Shown one piece after another: positions 35,659 through 44,278 of a stretch of DNA of 64,000 bases. Origin of the DNA: CALMEC01 sp964434425 (GTDB lineage: Bacteria > Actinomycetota > Thermoleophilia > Miltoncostaeales > Miltoncostaeaceae); the NCBI GenBank assembly GCA_964434425.1, contig CAYSVH010000013.1:1-64000 (forward strand). The letters are read 5' to 3'. Position numbers and translations under genes: made by a program. The first letter of the stretch is position 1, and each line of letters opens with the position of its first letter. The notes below the pieces were generated by a model. That model had not been told where the DNA came from and made no database searches. It saw nothing but the letters and a program-made list of their open reading frames with translations.

Positions 35659-36171
35659 GTGGATGAGCCACCGCCGGTCCGCAGTATTCGCGTCACGGCC
35701 GCGCGACTCGCCGTCTTCTGCGTGGTCGCACTCCTCCTTCTGACCGTCGCGGTCGGCAGCTCCATCCTGGCCTTCGTCAACAACGACCGCGCCGCGGGAT
35801 GGCAGGATCGGACCGACTCGCTCCAGACGCTCGTCGCCGACCGGACGAAGGCGCTCAACGATCAGACCCAGCGGCTGAACACCGCCGCCGACGCGCTGAA
35901 GAAGAGCCAGGCCGCGCTCACGAGGAGCGAGACGGACGTCGTCGGCCTCCAACGGCGTCAGACGGAGCTCGCCAACGAGAAGGCCCAGATCGCCGACGAG
36001 CGAGCCTTCCTTGAACGGGCCACAACGCTGCTTCGCAGCTGCAACGAGGGCCTCACCCAGATGCTGTCCGCGGTGGCCGATGGACAGGACCCCTCGGTCA
36101 CGCTCGATCTGGCGCAGATCAGCCGCACCTGCGAGAGCGCCAGCAACGCCATCCCCGGCACCGGTGGCTGA
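35659..36171 (+). CDS. Single-span membrane protein with coiled coil
   Basis: A 170-aa protein: one membrane helix (ARLAVFCVVALLLLTVAVGSSILAFV), then a long heptad-type coiled coil (QTLVADRTKALNDQTQRLNT through RRQTELANEKAQIADERAFL) and a C-terminal part with two cysteines (LRSCNEG, SRTCESA). Starts at GTG 35659. It runs into the serine protease gene (the stop lies next to its start), so the pair probably functions together at the membrane surface. No family name is clear. Confidence 0.7.
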   Translation: MDEPPPVRSIRVTAARLAVFCVVALLLLTVAVGSSILAFVNNDRAAGWQDRTDSLQTLVADRTKALNDQTQRLNTAADALKKSQAALTRSETDVVGLQRRQTELANEKAQIADERAFLERATTLLRSCNEGLTQMLSAVADGQDPSVTLDLAQISRTCESASNAIPGTGG

Positions 36172-36172
36172 C

Positions 36173-36925
36173 GTGCGGGCACGACGCACCGCCCTCGCCC
36201 TCATCGCCCCCCTCCTCATGTCCGGATGCGGCGTGATGGCCGACGCCCCGCCGTCCGGGTCGGCGGAGGAGGCCGCACCGGCCCTGGTCGCCGAGAGCGC
36301 GGCGGCGAAGTCCGTGACCAGCATCACCATCCCCACGCTCACACAGGACGGCTTCGAGCGGCGTGCCAACCTCATCTCGATGAGGGTGCGCAACCTCTCC
36401 TGCCAGGGTGTGTCCACCGGGTCCGGATGGGCGCTCAACCGCACCACCCTCGTCACGAACCGTCATGTCGTGGCGGGTGCCGACCGGCTGGAGGTGGAGG
36501 CGGGAGACGGCCGGTCGTACACCGTGAGGGCGGCGCAGGCGGGCGTGCTCGGCGACATCGCATTCGTCGACGTGGCCGAGACGCTTCCCGTGACCGCGGA
36601 CGTCCATCACACCGTCGGGCAGGGCGACGAGGTCGCCGCCGTCGGCTATCCGCAGGGCGGCCCCTTCACCATCACGCGCGGTGTGGTCATCGATGTGGTC
36701 GACGGCAGCGCGTTCGGCGTCCCCGACCAGGTTCTGCGTGTGTCGGCGCGGGTGCAGCCGGGCAACTCCGGCGGTCCTCTCCTGGATTCGCGCGGTCGCG
36801 TCGTGGGCGTGGTCTACGCGATCGAGACGGCCACGGGTCTCGGGCTGGCGATGCCCATGACCACGGTGGACAACCTCGTGCAGAGCGGCGGATTCGAAGG
36901 TGTACCGCCCTGCGGATCGCAGTAG
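36173..36925 (+). CDS. Trypsin-like (HtrA-type) serine protease lipoprotein
   Basis: A 250-aa exported protease. The N-terminus ALALIAPLLMSGCGVMAD is a lipoprotein signal with lipobox LMSGC. The triad is visible: H in VTNRHVVAGADRL, D in LGDIAFVDVAE, S in VQPGNSGGPLLDSRG. No PDZ domain follows. Start GTG 36173 is two bases after the upstream stop; GTG 36164 overlaps it and is an alternative. Probably degrades or processes envelope proteins. Confidence 0.87.
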   Translation: MRARRTALALIAPLLMSGCGVMADAPPSGSAEEAAPALVAESAAAKSVTSITIPTLTQDGFERRANLISMRVRNLSCQGVSTGSGWALNRTTLVTNRHVVAGADRLEVEAGDGRSYTVRAAQAGVLGDIAFVDVAETLPVTADVHHTVGQGDEVAAVGYPQGGPFTITRGVVIDVVDGSAFGVPDQVLRVSARVQPGNSGGPLLDSRGRVVGVVYAIETATGLGLAMPMTTVDNLVQSGGFEGVPPCGSQ

Positions 36926-37236
36926 CGGACACTCCGCTGACGTAAACGTTCATCCGGCGCTGCCGACGAGGGCGCCGCCTGCGATCGATCCTGCGATCGT
37001 CGGCATCGAGCGGCACCCCGGGCACCGGGAGCGAACCGGGCGGGATCGTTCCATTCACCCGCGGCGCCGGTCGACGGCCCACCCGGGTGGGCCCCATGTT
37101 CGCAGCATCATCCTGGCAGCCGCTCTCCCGGTGTTCGTCGCCGGCGCGATCCGTGCGCCCCCCACCGCCGGATGCCGCCGGAGTCACCTCCGGGCCGGAT
37201 GGCGCCGGAGCGAGGCCCTGGCCGCTGCGACGACCA

Positions 37237-37443
37237 GGACACCACGACGGCCGGCATGAAGGTGAGAACCCATACGCGGGTCTCCACCGGGGCGGTGGCG
37301 AACCACGAGTTCATGAACGGCGCGTACATGAACACGAGCCGACGTGCGACGAGAACCGCGGCGGAGAGCCAGATCCACGTGTTCGCGTCCGGTGGATGTT
37401 GCCGCAGGGCCGGACGACTTGCGGCCAGGATCAGTGGCGCTAC
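37237..37443 (-). pseudogene. Fragment of a P-type cation ATPase C-terminus
   Basis: The frame reads RVAPLILAASRPALRQHPPD, NTWIWLSAAVLVARRLVFMY and APFMNSWFATAPVETRVWVL, matching the last membrane helices of calcium/cation P-type ATPases (FxYxPFM--FxTAPL---W). Only about 70 of roughly 900 residues remain and neither end has gene signals. The flanking gap 36926-37236 shows nothing else. Confidence 0.55.
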
Positions 37444-37483
37444 CCTGAAAATACTTCGTAGTACGATATGAAAGCGAGGAGAC

Positions 37484-37858
37484 ATGTCCAAGACGCAAGC
37501 ACTGACCACCCGCATCGTGGGTTACCAGGCCCGCGTCGCCGACGGCTCCGCCGTGGTGGGTGAGGTCCAGGGCGTCCGGCCGCGCGGCGTCCGAATCCAC
37601 AGGATCCCCGGCCACCCCCGGCACCACGGATACCTGCCCGACGAGGCCATCGCCCGAGTCGACCCGGATACCAACACGCTGTTCCTGGCGTCCGGCGTCG
37701 GACTTGCGGAGGTCATCGACGCGCCCGCACCACCGGACGAGAGCCCGAATGCATGGCACACAAGCGTCGACTGGTGGGCCGACCTGCTCGGCCACTACGG
37801 CCTCTCGGACCCCGCAGGGAAGGGCAGCGAGCCCTTCCTTCACGCCGACCAGAAGTAG
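37484..37858 (+). CDS. Hypothetical protein upstream of MarR
   Basis: A 124-aa protein beginning MSKTQALTTRIVGYQARVAD with a clear ribosome site (GCGAGGAG) before the ATG. The first 80 residues have short beta-strand patterning (GVRIHRIPGHPRHHGYLPDE; RVDPDTNTLFLASGV), reminiscent of PRC-barrel proteins, but I cannot assign it. A MarR gene follows after 13 bases and may regulate it. TACGAT upstream (about 37458) is a possible -10. Confidence 0.6.
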   Translation: MSKTQALTTRIVGYQARVADGSAVVGEVQGVRPRGVRIHRIPGHPRHHGYLPDEAIARVDPDTNTLFLASGVGLAEVIDAPAPPDESPNAWHTSVDWWADLLGHYGLSDPAGKGSEPFLHADQK

Positions 37859-37871
37859 ATCGCCGCGCGGG

Positions 37872-38291
37872 ATGGACACCGATCTGGAACCCGCTCTTGC
37901 GGACTATCAGCGCGCGGCGGCCCTCCGTGCCGCCGTGCGCAGCTTTCTTCGCCGTGGGGAGGAGGCCGCGCGTCGTGCGCAGCTCACTCCCCGCACCCAG
38001 TTGCTGCTTCTGATGATCAAGGGCGCACCGGACGGGAATGAGACGGCCACCGTGACCGAGCTCGCGGAGCGTCTGAGCCTCGCTCAGAACACGGTCACCG
38101 AACTGGTCGCCCGCACCGAAACCGCCGGACTGCTGAGACGTGAGGCCTCCGCGCGTGACGGTCGCGTTGTGCACCTGCGCCTGACGGCGGAGGGGGAGCG
38201 CCGACTGGCCGAGACCGTCGCGGATCTCCGCGCGGATCGTGAGGCGCTCGTCAACGTGCTCGCTCTCGAGCGCGCGCTCTTCGCGTCCTGA
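37872..38291 (+). CDS. MarR family transcriptional regulator
   Basis: A 139-aa winged-helix protein: RTQLLLLMIKGAPDGNETAT, VTELAERLSLAQNTVTELVA (recognition helix), RREASARDGRVVHLRLTAEG (wing), then a dimerisation helix. MarR proteins are usually ligand-responsive repressors of their own operon. ATG 37872 is preferred; the frame is open upstream through the preceding gene. Confidence 0.87.
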   Translation: MDTDLEPALADYQRAAALRAAVRSFLRRGEEAARRAQLTPRTQLLLLMIKGAPDGNETATVTELAERLSLAQNTVTELVARTETAGLLRREASARDGRVVHLRLTAEGERRLAETVADLRADREALVNVLALERALFAS

Positions 38292-38448
38292 CATCAGGTC
38301 ATGAGCCCGGAGAGGGCGTGAGGGCACCGGGAGGCGGCAGCCGACCGGTGCGCCGGGATCGTCCCCGCTGTCGGCACCGGGGACCCATCGCGCATGTGGA
38401 TGCTCCGGTCGCTACGATCGCCCGGTCCACGTCGAGAGAGGTCACCTG

Positions 38449-39204
38449 ATGGTGCCGCGCGTTCGAAGCCTGATCGCCATCGTCAGCGCCGCTGTTGCGG
38501 TTGCGGGCTGCGGCCCTGATGATGAGCCGGCATATGAGCCGCCGGCGCTGGTGCACGTGATCGCCGACGAGGCGATCCGCCAGCCCATGGTCTACCTCGG
38601 CAACCGGTGGAGGGAGATGAGGGACGATCGCGCGGTGTTCGTCTTCGGGCCGTCGCCCGACATGGTCGAGCACGCGCGCACCCAGGAGAACGCCGACGTC
38701 CTCGTCACCGACGACCGGGCGCTCATGGACCGGGCGAAGACCGACGGTCTCCTCGCCGGTGATCCCGTGCCGATCGCCGTCAACCGCATCGTCCTCGGGG
38801 TCCCCACGGCCAGCCCGATCACCGACCTGAGCGGTCTCGACGGAACCCGGTGGATCGAGTGCACGGCCGACACCACCTGCGGGCGCATCACCGATGCCCT
38901 CCAGACGGCCAATGACTTCGAGGGTGAGCCCTACCAGCGGCTCGCGCCCATGGAGATCCTCGGCAGGGTGACCTCCGGACGGGCATCGGCGGGCTTCATG
39001 TGGGCCAGCGAGGCGCAGGAGGCCGCCGCGGGCTCGCTGGTACGCACCGTCGAGGTTCCCGGGGCGGAGAACCAGACGGTCACGTACCTCATCGCGCCAC
39101 TTGCGAGGTCGGCCGATCCCGACGCGGCCCGGGCGTTCGTCGAGCTCACGACGTCGGATGAGGGGAAGCGGCTCATCCGTCAGGGGAAGTTCGCGCTCCC
39201 GTAG
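38449..39204 (+). CDS. ModA-like periplasmic substrate-binding lipoprotein
   Basis: A 251-aa lipoprotein (signal ending VAVAGCGPDD) with the type 2 periplasmic binding fold used for molybdate-type oxyanions: ADVLVTDDRALMDRAKTDG, NRIVLGVPTASPITDLSGLD, TSGRASAGFMWASEAQEAAA, DPDAARAFVELTTSDEGKRL. No permease or ATPase gene is adjacent, so it is an orphan binding protein or works with a transporter elsewhere. The ligand is not certain. Confidence 0.8.
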   Translation: MVPRVRSLIAIVSAAVAVAGCGPDDEPAYEPPALVHVIADEAIRQPMVYLGNRWREMRDDRAVFVFGPSPDMVEHARTQENADVLVTDDRALMDRAKTDGLLAGDPVPIAVNRIVLGVPTASPITDLSGLDGTRWIECTADTTCGRITDALQTANDFEGEPYQRLAPMEILGRVTSGRASAGFMWASEAQEAAAGSLVRTVEVPGAENQTVTYLIAPLARSADPDAARAFVELTTSDEGKRLIRQGKFALP

Positions 39205-39375
39205 GGGTTCGGGATGCCGCGAGCCTTCTCCGGTGCACCCCGAGGAGCACCGCGGCCGGGCACCATCCACTCCGCCGCCCTCTCGCCGACGCGGTCCCAG
39301 AGGCATGAACGCCGATCTGACAGAGCCCGGATGCTTCTGTAGGTTTCTTCACACTTTGGCCTTGGAAGGACAGAC

Positions 39376-40194
39376 ATGATGCGCCGCATACTGACCGCCG
39401 CCCTCGGATTGGGAATCGTCCTCGCCGGTGCGACATCCGCATCCGCCGCGTCCATCAAACGCACGTCGGGGAAGGTCACGGCGACGCTCAACTACACGAA
39501 CGACCGGGCTCCCTACGGCGGCTACGTCACGGCCACCGGCCTGGACCTGGTCGTCCAGACCCGGGGGCGGCCGGTCAACCGCATCACCGGCAAGGGGCTG
39601 CACTTCCGGGCCCCGGGCAACGTCATCCAGCCGAGGACCGCCCTCGTGGTGCGCGACATCACCGGTGACGGCGACCCGGAGATCCTCATCTCCACGTTCA
39701 CGGGCGGGGCGCACTGCTGCTTCGAGACCCGCGTCGTCCGGTGGATGCCGAAGGCCGGACGCTATGTCGTCTCCAAGCACGACTGGAGCGGCGCCGCCCC
39801 CAAGATCCAGCTCCTCAACCGCGACCGGGTGCCGGAGTTCGTCGGCTACGACATGCGCTTCGCCTACCTGCTGGACGCGTCCTACGCCGACTCCATGTTC
39901 CCGCCGCGGGTATGGAACTACCGGAACGGCCGGTTCGTCGAGGTGACCAAGCGGTTCCCCGCGGTCAGCGTGCGCGGCATGAACCGGGCGTGGGCCGCCT
40001 ATCAGCGGCTGCGCACCCGGCAGACCACCGCGCGCGGCAACCCGCTCGCCGCGTACCTCGCCGCCGCGTCCAACGCCGGCCCCGCCCATCGCCGGGCCGC
40101 CTGGAACCGGGCGATCGCCGCCGAGAGGAACAACCCGTCGATGATCGACCGCGTCCGCTGGGAACTGCGGCGGCTGGGCTACCCCAACAGCTGA
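39376..40194 (+). CDS. Secreted protein of unknown function
   Basis: A 272-aa protein with a signal peptide (MMRRILTAALGLGIVLAGAT, cleavage near SAS-AAS). The mature part contains a VCBS/EF-like acidic loop (RDITGDGDPEILISTFTGGA) followed by HCCFETRVVRW, then a helical, Arg- and Ala-rich C-terminus (AYQRLRTRQTTARGNPLAAY). Relatives appear as secreted proteins of soil actinobacteria, with no known activity. Confidence 0.7.
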   Translation: MMRRILTAALGLGIVLAGATSASAASIKRTSGKVTATLNYTNDRAPYGGYVTATGLDLVVQTRGRPVNRITGKGLHFRAPGNVIQPRTALVVRDITGDGDPEILISTFTGGAHCCFETRVVRWMPKAGRYVVSKHDWSGAAPKIQLLNRDRVPEFVGYDMRFAYLLDASYADSMFPPRVWNYRNGRFVEVTKRFPAVSVRGMNRAWAAYQRLRTRQTTARGNPLAAYLAAASNAGPAHRRAAWNRAIAAERNNPSMIDRVRWELRRLGYPNS

Positions 40195-40270
40195 TCGTCA
40201 CCCGGAGGTACGGCGGGGCGTGGCCTGAACGGGGCATCCCCGCGGTGTCGGGAGCCGGTGCCGGTGGAGT

Positions 40271-40298
40271 GTGCTCCGAGCCCGATGGCCCGGAGCAC
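40271..40298. terminator. Hairpin between convergent genes
   Basis: GTGCTCCG (40271-40278) pairs with CGGAGCAC (40291-40298) between the secreted-protein gene and the glutaredoxin gene, which converge here. Confidence 0.55.
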
Positions 40299-40310
40299 GC
40301 CCGCGCGGTG

Positions 40311-40646
40311 CTACTTCTGCTCGAGCAGCTGCTGCAGCTCGCCGCTCTCGTACATCTCGGTGGTGATGTCACAGCCGCCGACGAGCGTGCCGTCGACGAA
40401 GAGCTGCGGGCTGGTGGGCCAGTCCGACCACGAGGTGAGGATGTCGCGGATGCGGGGATCGGCCAGGATGTCGCGGGCGCCGAACTCGGTCCCGGTCAGG
40501 CGAAGGATCTGCACCACCCGGTTGCTGAAGCCGCAGCGCGGCATGTCGGGGGTGCCCTTCATGTAGACGAAGACGCGGTTCTCGGCGACCTCCTTCTTGA
40601 TCTGCTCAAGGATCTCGTCGTCGGTCATCGTGAGTGTGTCGCTCAT
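40311..40646 (-). CDS. grxD: Monothiol glutaredoxin, Grx4/GrxD type
   Basis: A 111-aa monothiol glutaredoxin with the CGFS active site (KGTPDMPRCGFSNRVVQIL), followed by WPTSPQLFVDGTLVGGCDI. These proteins carry and deliver [2Fe-2S] clusters rather than reduce disulfides. The ATG shares its A with the TGA of bolA (TGATG), so the two are translationally coupled; BolA and Grx4 form a known heterodimer bridging a [2Fe-2S] cluster. Confidence 0.93.
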   Translation of the reverse strand: MSDTLTMTDDEILEQIKKEVAENRVFVYMKGTPDMPRCGFSNRVVQILRLTGTEFGARDILADPRIRDILTSWSDWPTSPQLFVDGTLVGGCDITTEMYESGELQQLLEQK

Positions 40647-40879
40647 CAGTCCTCCGGTGTGCGGGTCTTGAGGGCAAGGGCGTGGATCGTCCCGTCGTCC
40701 ATGTACTGCTTGACGGCGGCGTACACGAGCTTGTGCTGCTCGATCCGGGAGAGACCCGCGAACTGGGGGGCCACCACCTCGGCTGCCAGGTGATCTCCGC
40801 CGCCGTGGTCTTCCACGACGGCCGTCGATCCCGGCAGCGCCGCCTCGATCATTGCTTGGTACTCAGTGACATCCGGCAT
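40646..40879 (-). CDS. bolA: BolA family protein
   Basis: A 77-aa BolA protein: TEYQAMIEAALPGSTAVVED, GGGDHLAAEVVAPQFAGLSR, IEQHKLVYAAVKQYMDDGTI, HALALKT. The conserved C-terminal histidine (GTIHAL) is the cluster ligand shared with Grx4. ATG 40879 gives the family N-terminus MPDVTEY. First gene of the bolA-grxD operon, which senses or traffics iron-sulfur clusters. Confidence 0.93.
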   Translation of the reverse strand: MPDVTEYQAMIEAALPGSTAVVEDHGGGDHLAAEVVAPQFAGLSRIEQHKLVYAAVKQYMDDGTIHALALKTRTPED

Positions 40880-40965
40880 ACGGCAAGGATGCCACGCCGG
40901 TGGCGTACGTGTCTCGGCGCGGTGTGAGGGCGACCGTCGGCGCCCGGGTGTCGTACCCTTCTCGT

Positions 40966-41454
40966 GTGGCCGACGTCGTCTGCAGCGCGGGAATCGTTCC
41001 GGTCCACCTTTCTCCGGAGGGACTCGCATCCGTGTTCGCCGCGCACATGGGCGGACCGTTCTGGGCGCACAAGGACCCCGGGGCGTGGTCGATCGCCAAG
41101 GGCCAGTACGACCCGGCGGAGGAGGATCCCCTCGCGGCGGCGGACCGGGAGTTCGAGGAGGAGATCGGGATGCCGTGCCCCTCGGGTGCGCGCATCGACC
41201 TGGGTGAGTTCCGTCAGCGTTACGGGAAGCTGGTCCGGGCGTACGCCGTGGTCATCGGCACGCCGGAGTCCGTCCGCTTCATCCAGAGCAACACCTTCGA
41301 GATGGAGTGGCCGCGGGGCTCCGGGCGCCTGCAGCACTTTCCCGAGATGGACCGTGCGGAGTGGATGTCGGTGTCCGTGGCGCGGGTCAAGCTCCTCTCC
41401 GGGCAGGTCGCGATCATCGACGCCGTCGAGAGGATGTTCGCCGCCGGACGGTAG
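40966..41454 (+). CDS. Nudix hydrolase
   Basis: A 162-aa Nudix protein. The Nudix box runs from G in KGQYDPAEEDPLAAADREFEEEIG with R-E-x-x-E-E-x-G intact; it is one residue longer than the GX5E spacing. GTG 40966 is chosen because the first beta strand (VVCSAGIVPVH) follows at once. Substrate unpredictable (nucleoside diphosphate derivative or similar). It diverges from bolA across an 86-bp gap. Confidence 0.87.
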   Translation: MADVVCSAGIVPVHLSPEGLASVFAAHMGGPFWAHKDPGAWSIAKGQYDPAEEDPLAAADREFEEEIGMPCPSGARIDLGEFRQRYGKLVRAYAVVIGTPESVRFIQSNTFEMEWPRGSGRLQHFPEMDRAEWMSVSVARVKLLSGQVAIIDAVERMFAAGR

Positions 41455-41471
41455 CGGGGCGCCGGGTCGCT

Positions 41472-42203
41472 TCACGGCGCCGGATCCGCGGTGGAGGGTG
41501 CCGAGGCCGAAAGCCCGCACAGCATCCCGGTGAGGATGGCCCGTCCCGTCGTCCTGCCGAGGTCGACCAGGTCACGGAGCGGTGCCGCCAGCGACGTGCC
41601 GTCGCCGTCCAGAATCCGTTTCAGGAGCCGTTCGGCCGACGCATAGGTCGAACCGTCGCGGGCCGCCGCACGCACGAGCGACCGGGAGGGCTCGCCGGTC
41701 CGGTCGAGCAGCGTGACGACGTGGTCCGCGTCGCGTCGCGCAACCTCGGGACGGACGGCGAAACGCACGGTCAGATAGCCGCAGACGGCGTCGTCGCAGG
41801 CCGGGGTGAGACCGGGGCCGTGCCCGATCAACCGCGGTAGCAGGTCGTCGAGGGGTTCGCGGCCGAGTGCGAGCGTGCGGGGGTCGTTCCACCGGTGCGG
41901 GCGCAGGATCGCCGCGAGGGCCAGCACGTCCTCCCAGGACGCGGATCGCGCGACCGGCGAACGCGGTCGCGTCGTCGCGCCGGTGAGGTCGACCATGACC
42001 ACGGTGCCCGGATCCCGGGCGGGGATCCGTTCGCCGACGAGGGTGCGCGGGCTCCTGGGTCCGGTGGGTCCGGTGATGTGGAATGCACCGTCCTCGCCGG
42101 CGATCCACATCCAGCCGGGCCCGCCGACCTTCACGCGGCCCCGTACCGTCGCGCCGGTCACCCCGTCCGGGCGCTCGAGGGCGACGATGCGGTGTGGCGG
42201 CAT
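41472..42203 (-). CDS. DUF2877 (AllH-like) protein
   Basis: A 243-aa DUF2877 protein with the family motif LIGHGPGLTPACDDAVCGYL. AllH-type DUF2877 proteins act in oxamate/allantoin-related carbamoyl transfer in enterobacteria, but the partner genes (allF, allG) are missing, so that role is unsupported. ATG 42203 follows AAGAGGACGGAGA. It is divergent from the PurM-like gene (gap 92 bp). Confidence 0.7.
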   Translation of the reverse strand: MPPHRIVALERPDGVTGATVRGRVKVGGPGWMWIAGEDGAFHITGPTGPRSPRTLVGERIPARDPGTVVMVDLTGATTRPRSPVARSASWEDVLALAAILRPHRWNDPRTLALGREPLDDLLPRLIGHGPGLTPACDDAVCGYLTVRFAVRPEVARRDADHVVTLLDRTGEPSRSLVRAAARDGSTYASAERLLKRILDGDGTSLAAPLRDLVDLGRTTGRAILTGMLCGLSASAPSTADPAP

Positions 42204-42295
42204 TCTCCGTCCTCTTATCTGCGTGGGGGGATTCCGGGATGACACGCTCCCCTCCGGTGTCCGGTTCGACGGGGTGACGACGGGTCATCCGTAGA

Positions 42296-43249
42296 GTGAG
42301 CGGCGTGGACGACCTTACCCCGATCGTGACCCGCATTCGGACCGAGCCCGCCCTGCGGGCCAAGCTCGAGCTGGACGCGGTGGCCGACGTCGTCGGCGGG
42401 GACGGCGACGATGGGGGGCTCATCAGCATCGTCGACCGGTGGGCGGGCGTCGTCAGCGCCCGCCGGGTGAACGGCACCGACCTCGTGCGCGATCCGGAGC
42501 GAGCCGGCTTTCGTGGCGTCGTTGCTGTTCTCGGCAACATGGCGGCGTCCGGATCCCGGGCCATGGGGCTCGTGAACACGCTCTCCGGTCCACCTGACGC
42601 GCTGCGTCCCGTCCTCCAAGGCGTCCGCGCCGCGGCGGAGGTCTTCGACGTCCCCGTGCTCGGGGGTGACACGGAGACCGCGGGCGAACCGTCGCTGTCG
42701 ATCTTCGCCGTCGGCTGGACCGGGCGGCCGCTGTCGGCGGCGCACCTCCGCCCGGGCGACGAACTCGTCATGATGACGTGCGACGAGGTGGCGTTGACAC
42801 GGACCCAGGAGGGGCTCGTGCTCGACCACCTCGACGGTCCGCGCGGATCACGTGCCGCCGCCGATCTCGACCTGATCCCGAGCCTCTCGGACATCGGTGC
42901 CGTCTGGGCGGCGCGGGACATCTCGCGTGCGGGCCTGGTGGGCAGCGTCATCCAGCTGCTGGAGTCGGCGGGGAGCCTCGGCATGTCCGTCGATCTCGAC
43001 GCGCTCGTCCCACCCGACGGCGTCGGCCTGGAGGACTATCTCGTGGCGGCCCAGACCTTCGGGTTCATCCTCTCCGGCGACCGGGGCCGTATCCGCTCCG
43101 AGGCGGATGCCGCCGGACTGGCCTGCCGGGCGCTGGGCATCGTCGACGACTCCGGCATCGTCCGCCTGCGTCGCGGGGACGCGGAGGTCCCCGTGTGGGA
43201 TCTGACCCGGGAACGCCTCACCGGGCTCCGTGCGTCACCGGTGGAATGA
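42296..43249 (+). CDS. PurM/SelD-like (AIR synthase-related) protein
   Basis: A 317-aa ATP-grasp-like PurM-fold protein: VADVVGGDGDDGGLISIVDR, NMAASGSRAMGLVNTLSGPP, VLGGDTETAGEPSLSIFAVG, PGDELVMMTCDEVALTRTQE, SLSDIGAVWAARDISRAGLVG. The fold binds ATP and activates a carbonyl or phosphorylates an acid, as in PurM, ThiL, SelD and HypE. It belongs to the group annotated as AIR synthase-related/Sll0787-like, with no proven reaction. Start GTG 42296, or GTG 42305. Confidence 0.75.
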   Translation: MSGVDDLTPIVTRIRTEPALRAKLELDAVADVVGGDGDDGGLISIVDRWAGVVSARRVNGTDLVRDPERAGFRGVVAVLGNMAASGSRAMGLVNTLSGPPDALRPVLQGVRAAAEVFDVPVLGGDTETAGEPSLSIFAVGWTGRPLSAAHLRPGDELVMMTCDEVALTRTQEGLVLDHLDGPRGSRAAADLDLIPSLSDIGAVWAARDISRAGLVGSVIQLLESAGSLGMSVDLDALVPPDGVGLEDYLVAAQTFGFILSGDRGRIRSEADAAGLACRALGIVDDSGIVRLRRGDAEVPVWDLTRERLTGLRASPVE

Positions 43250-43301
43250 TGTGGAAAAGCTGAGGACCATCCTCCGGCAACCCGTGGTCGCGGGCGGTTG
43301 A

Positions 43302-44174
43302 TCAGATGGGGATGCGCAGGGTGGCCGTGTAGCCGCTCGTCGTCGATCCCGTCACGCTGGCCATCTGGAGTGAGTAGCCGTCGCTGAAGACGTTGTCCTG
43401 TGACAGGGGCGTCCGCTCGAGGTTGCGCGCGCTCTGGGGATAGAGCGTCCCGTCGCTGTAGACCTCCGCACAGACATCCTCGGGGAAGGCGAGCTGGGAT
43501 GTGCGCAGGAGGTTGCTCGCCGTCGTGGCATCGGCCAGGCTCGGGTACACCTCGAAGTGGATGTGCGGCCAGCGCCCCGGATAGGCGCCCGGGAAGACCG
43601 AGACGAAACCGACCCTCCCGTCGGCATCGGTTTCCTGCACGCCGCGCAGGTAGTTCTCGTTCACCACGGCCTGGCTGTACATCGAGTAGTCGCCGTTGGC
43701 GTCGCAGTGCCAGACGTAGATGGCGGCACCGGCCACGACTGAGCCGACATCCGTCGCGCTGCTGACGTCGACCAGTTGCAGGTCGACCGTCAGCGGAAGG
43801 CCCGGAGCCGTTCCGGAGGCGGAACCGAAGCTCGATCGGATGTCGCTGCGGACGACGCCGGACTCGGTGAGGATGTTGACGTTGTTGGTGCCGTCGGCCG
43901 GGTAGGGGCCGTTCGTCTCCTCCGGGATCTCTCCGTCGCCGACGGTGACGGTCGAGCCGCCCGGGGCGCCGCCGCCGGGAGGTCCGCCGCCGGGAGGTCC
44001 GCCCGTCACGGGGGGCTCCGCCGTGGTGGAGCCGCCCGACCCGATGCCGCCGCACGCCGCCAGGACGGCGGCCGCGCTCGCCCCGCCGAGGATGCCCAGG
44101 GCACTTCGCCGGTTGAACAGCCGCGGGAGGTCGTGTTCCAGACCTCCGTCGACGTGGTCGTGCTCGTCGCTCAT
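43302..44174 (-). CDS. Intradiol ring-cleavage dioxygenase-like lipoprotein
   Basis: A 290-aa exported protein. The N-terminus FNRRSALGILGGASAAAVLA with AACGG suggests a Tat-type signal and a lipobox, followed by a Pro-Gly-rich linker. The catalytic part resembles intradiol dioxygenases: VAGAAIYVWHCDANGDYSMY, GVQETDADGRVGFVSVFPGA and YPGRWPHIHFEVYP, giving the Tyr-Tyr-His-His iron ligands. It would cleave catechol-type rings outside the cytoplasm. A 104-bp gap separates it from the SSP411 gene. Confidence 0.87.
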   Translation of the reverse strand: MSDEHDHVDGGLEHDLPRLFNRRSALGILGGASAAAVLAACGGIGSGGSTTAEPPVTGGPPGGGPPGGGAPGGSTVTVGDGEIPEETNGPYPADGTNNVNILTESGVVRSDIRSSFGSASGTAPGLPLTVDLQLVDVSSATDVGSVVAGAAIYVWHCDANGDYSMYSQAVVNENYLRGVQETDADGRVGFVSVFPGAYPGRWPHIHFEVYPSLADATTASNLLRTSQLAFPEDVCAEVYSDGTLYPQSARNLERTPLSQDNVFSDGYSLQMASVTGSTTSGYTATLRIPI

Positions 44175-44278
44175 GCAGGGATTATGCGCGGTGAACCTGG
44201 GTACCGCCTGTGCCCGACCCGGGGAGCGGCTGTGGGTGCGGGGACGGGCCGGCCGACGGTGCCGGAGGGGTGGCGGCG

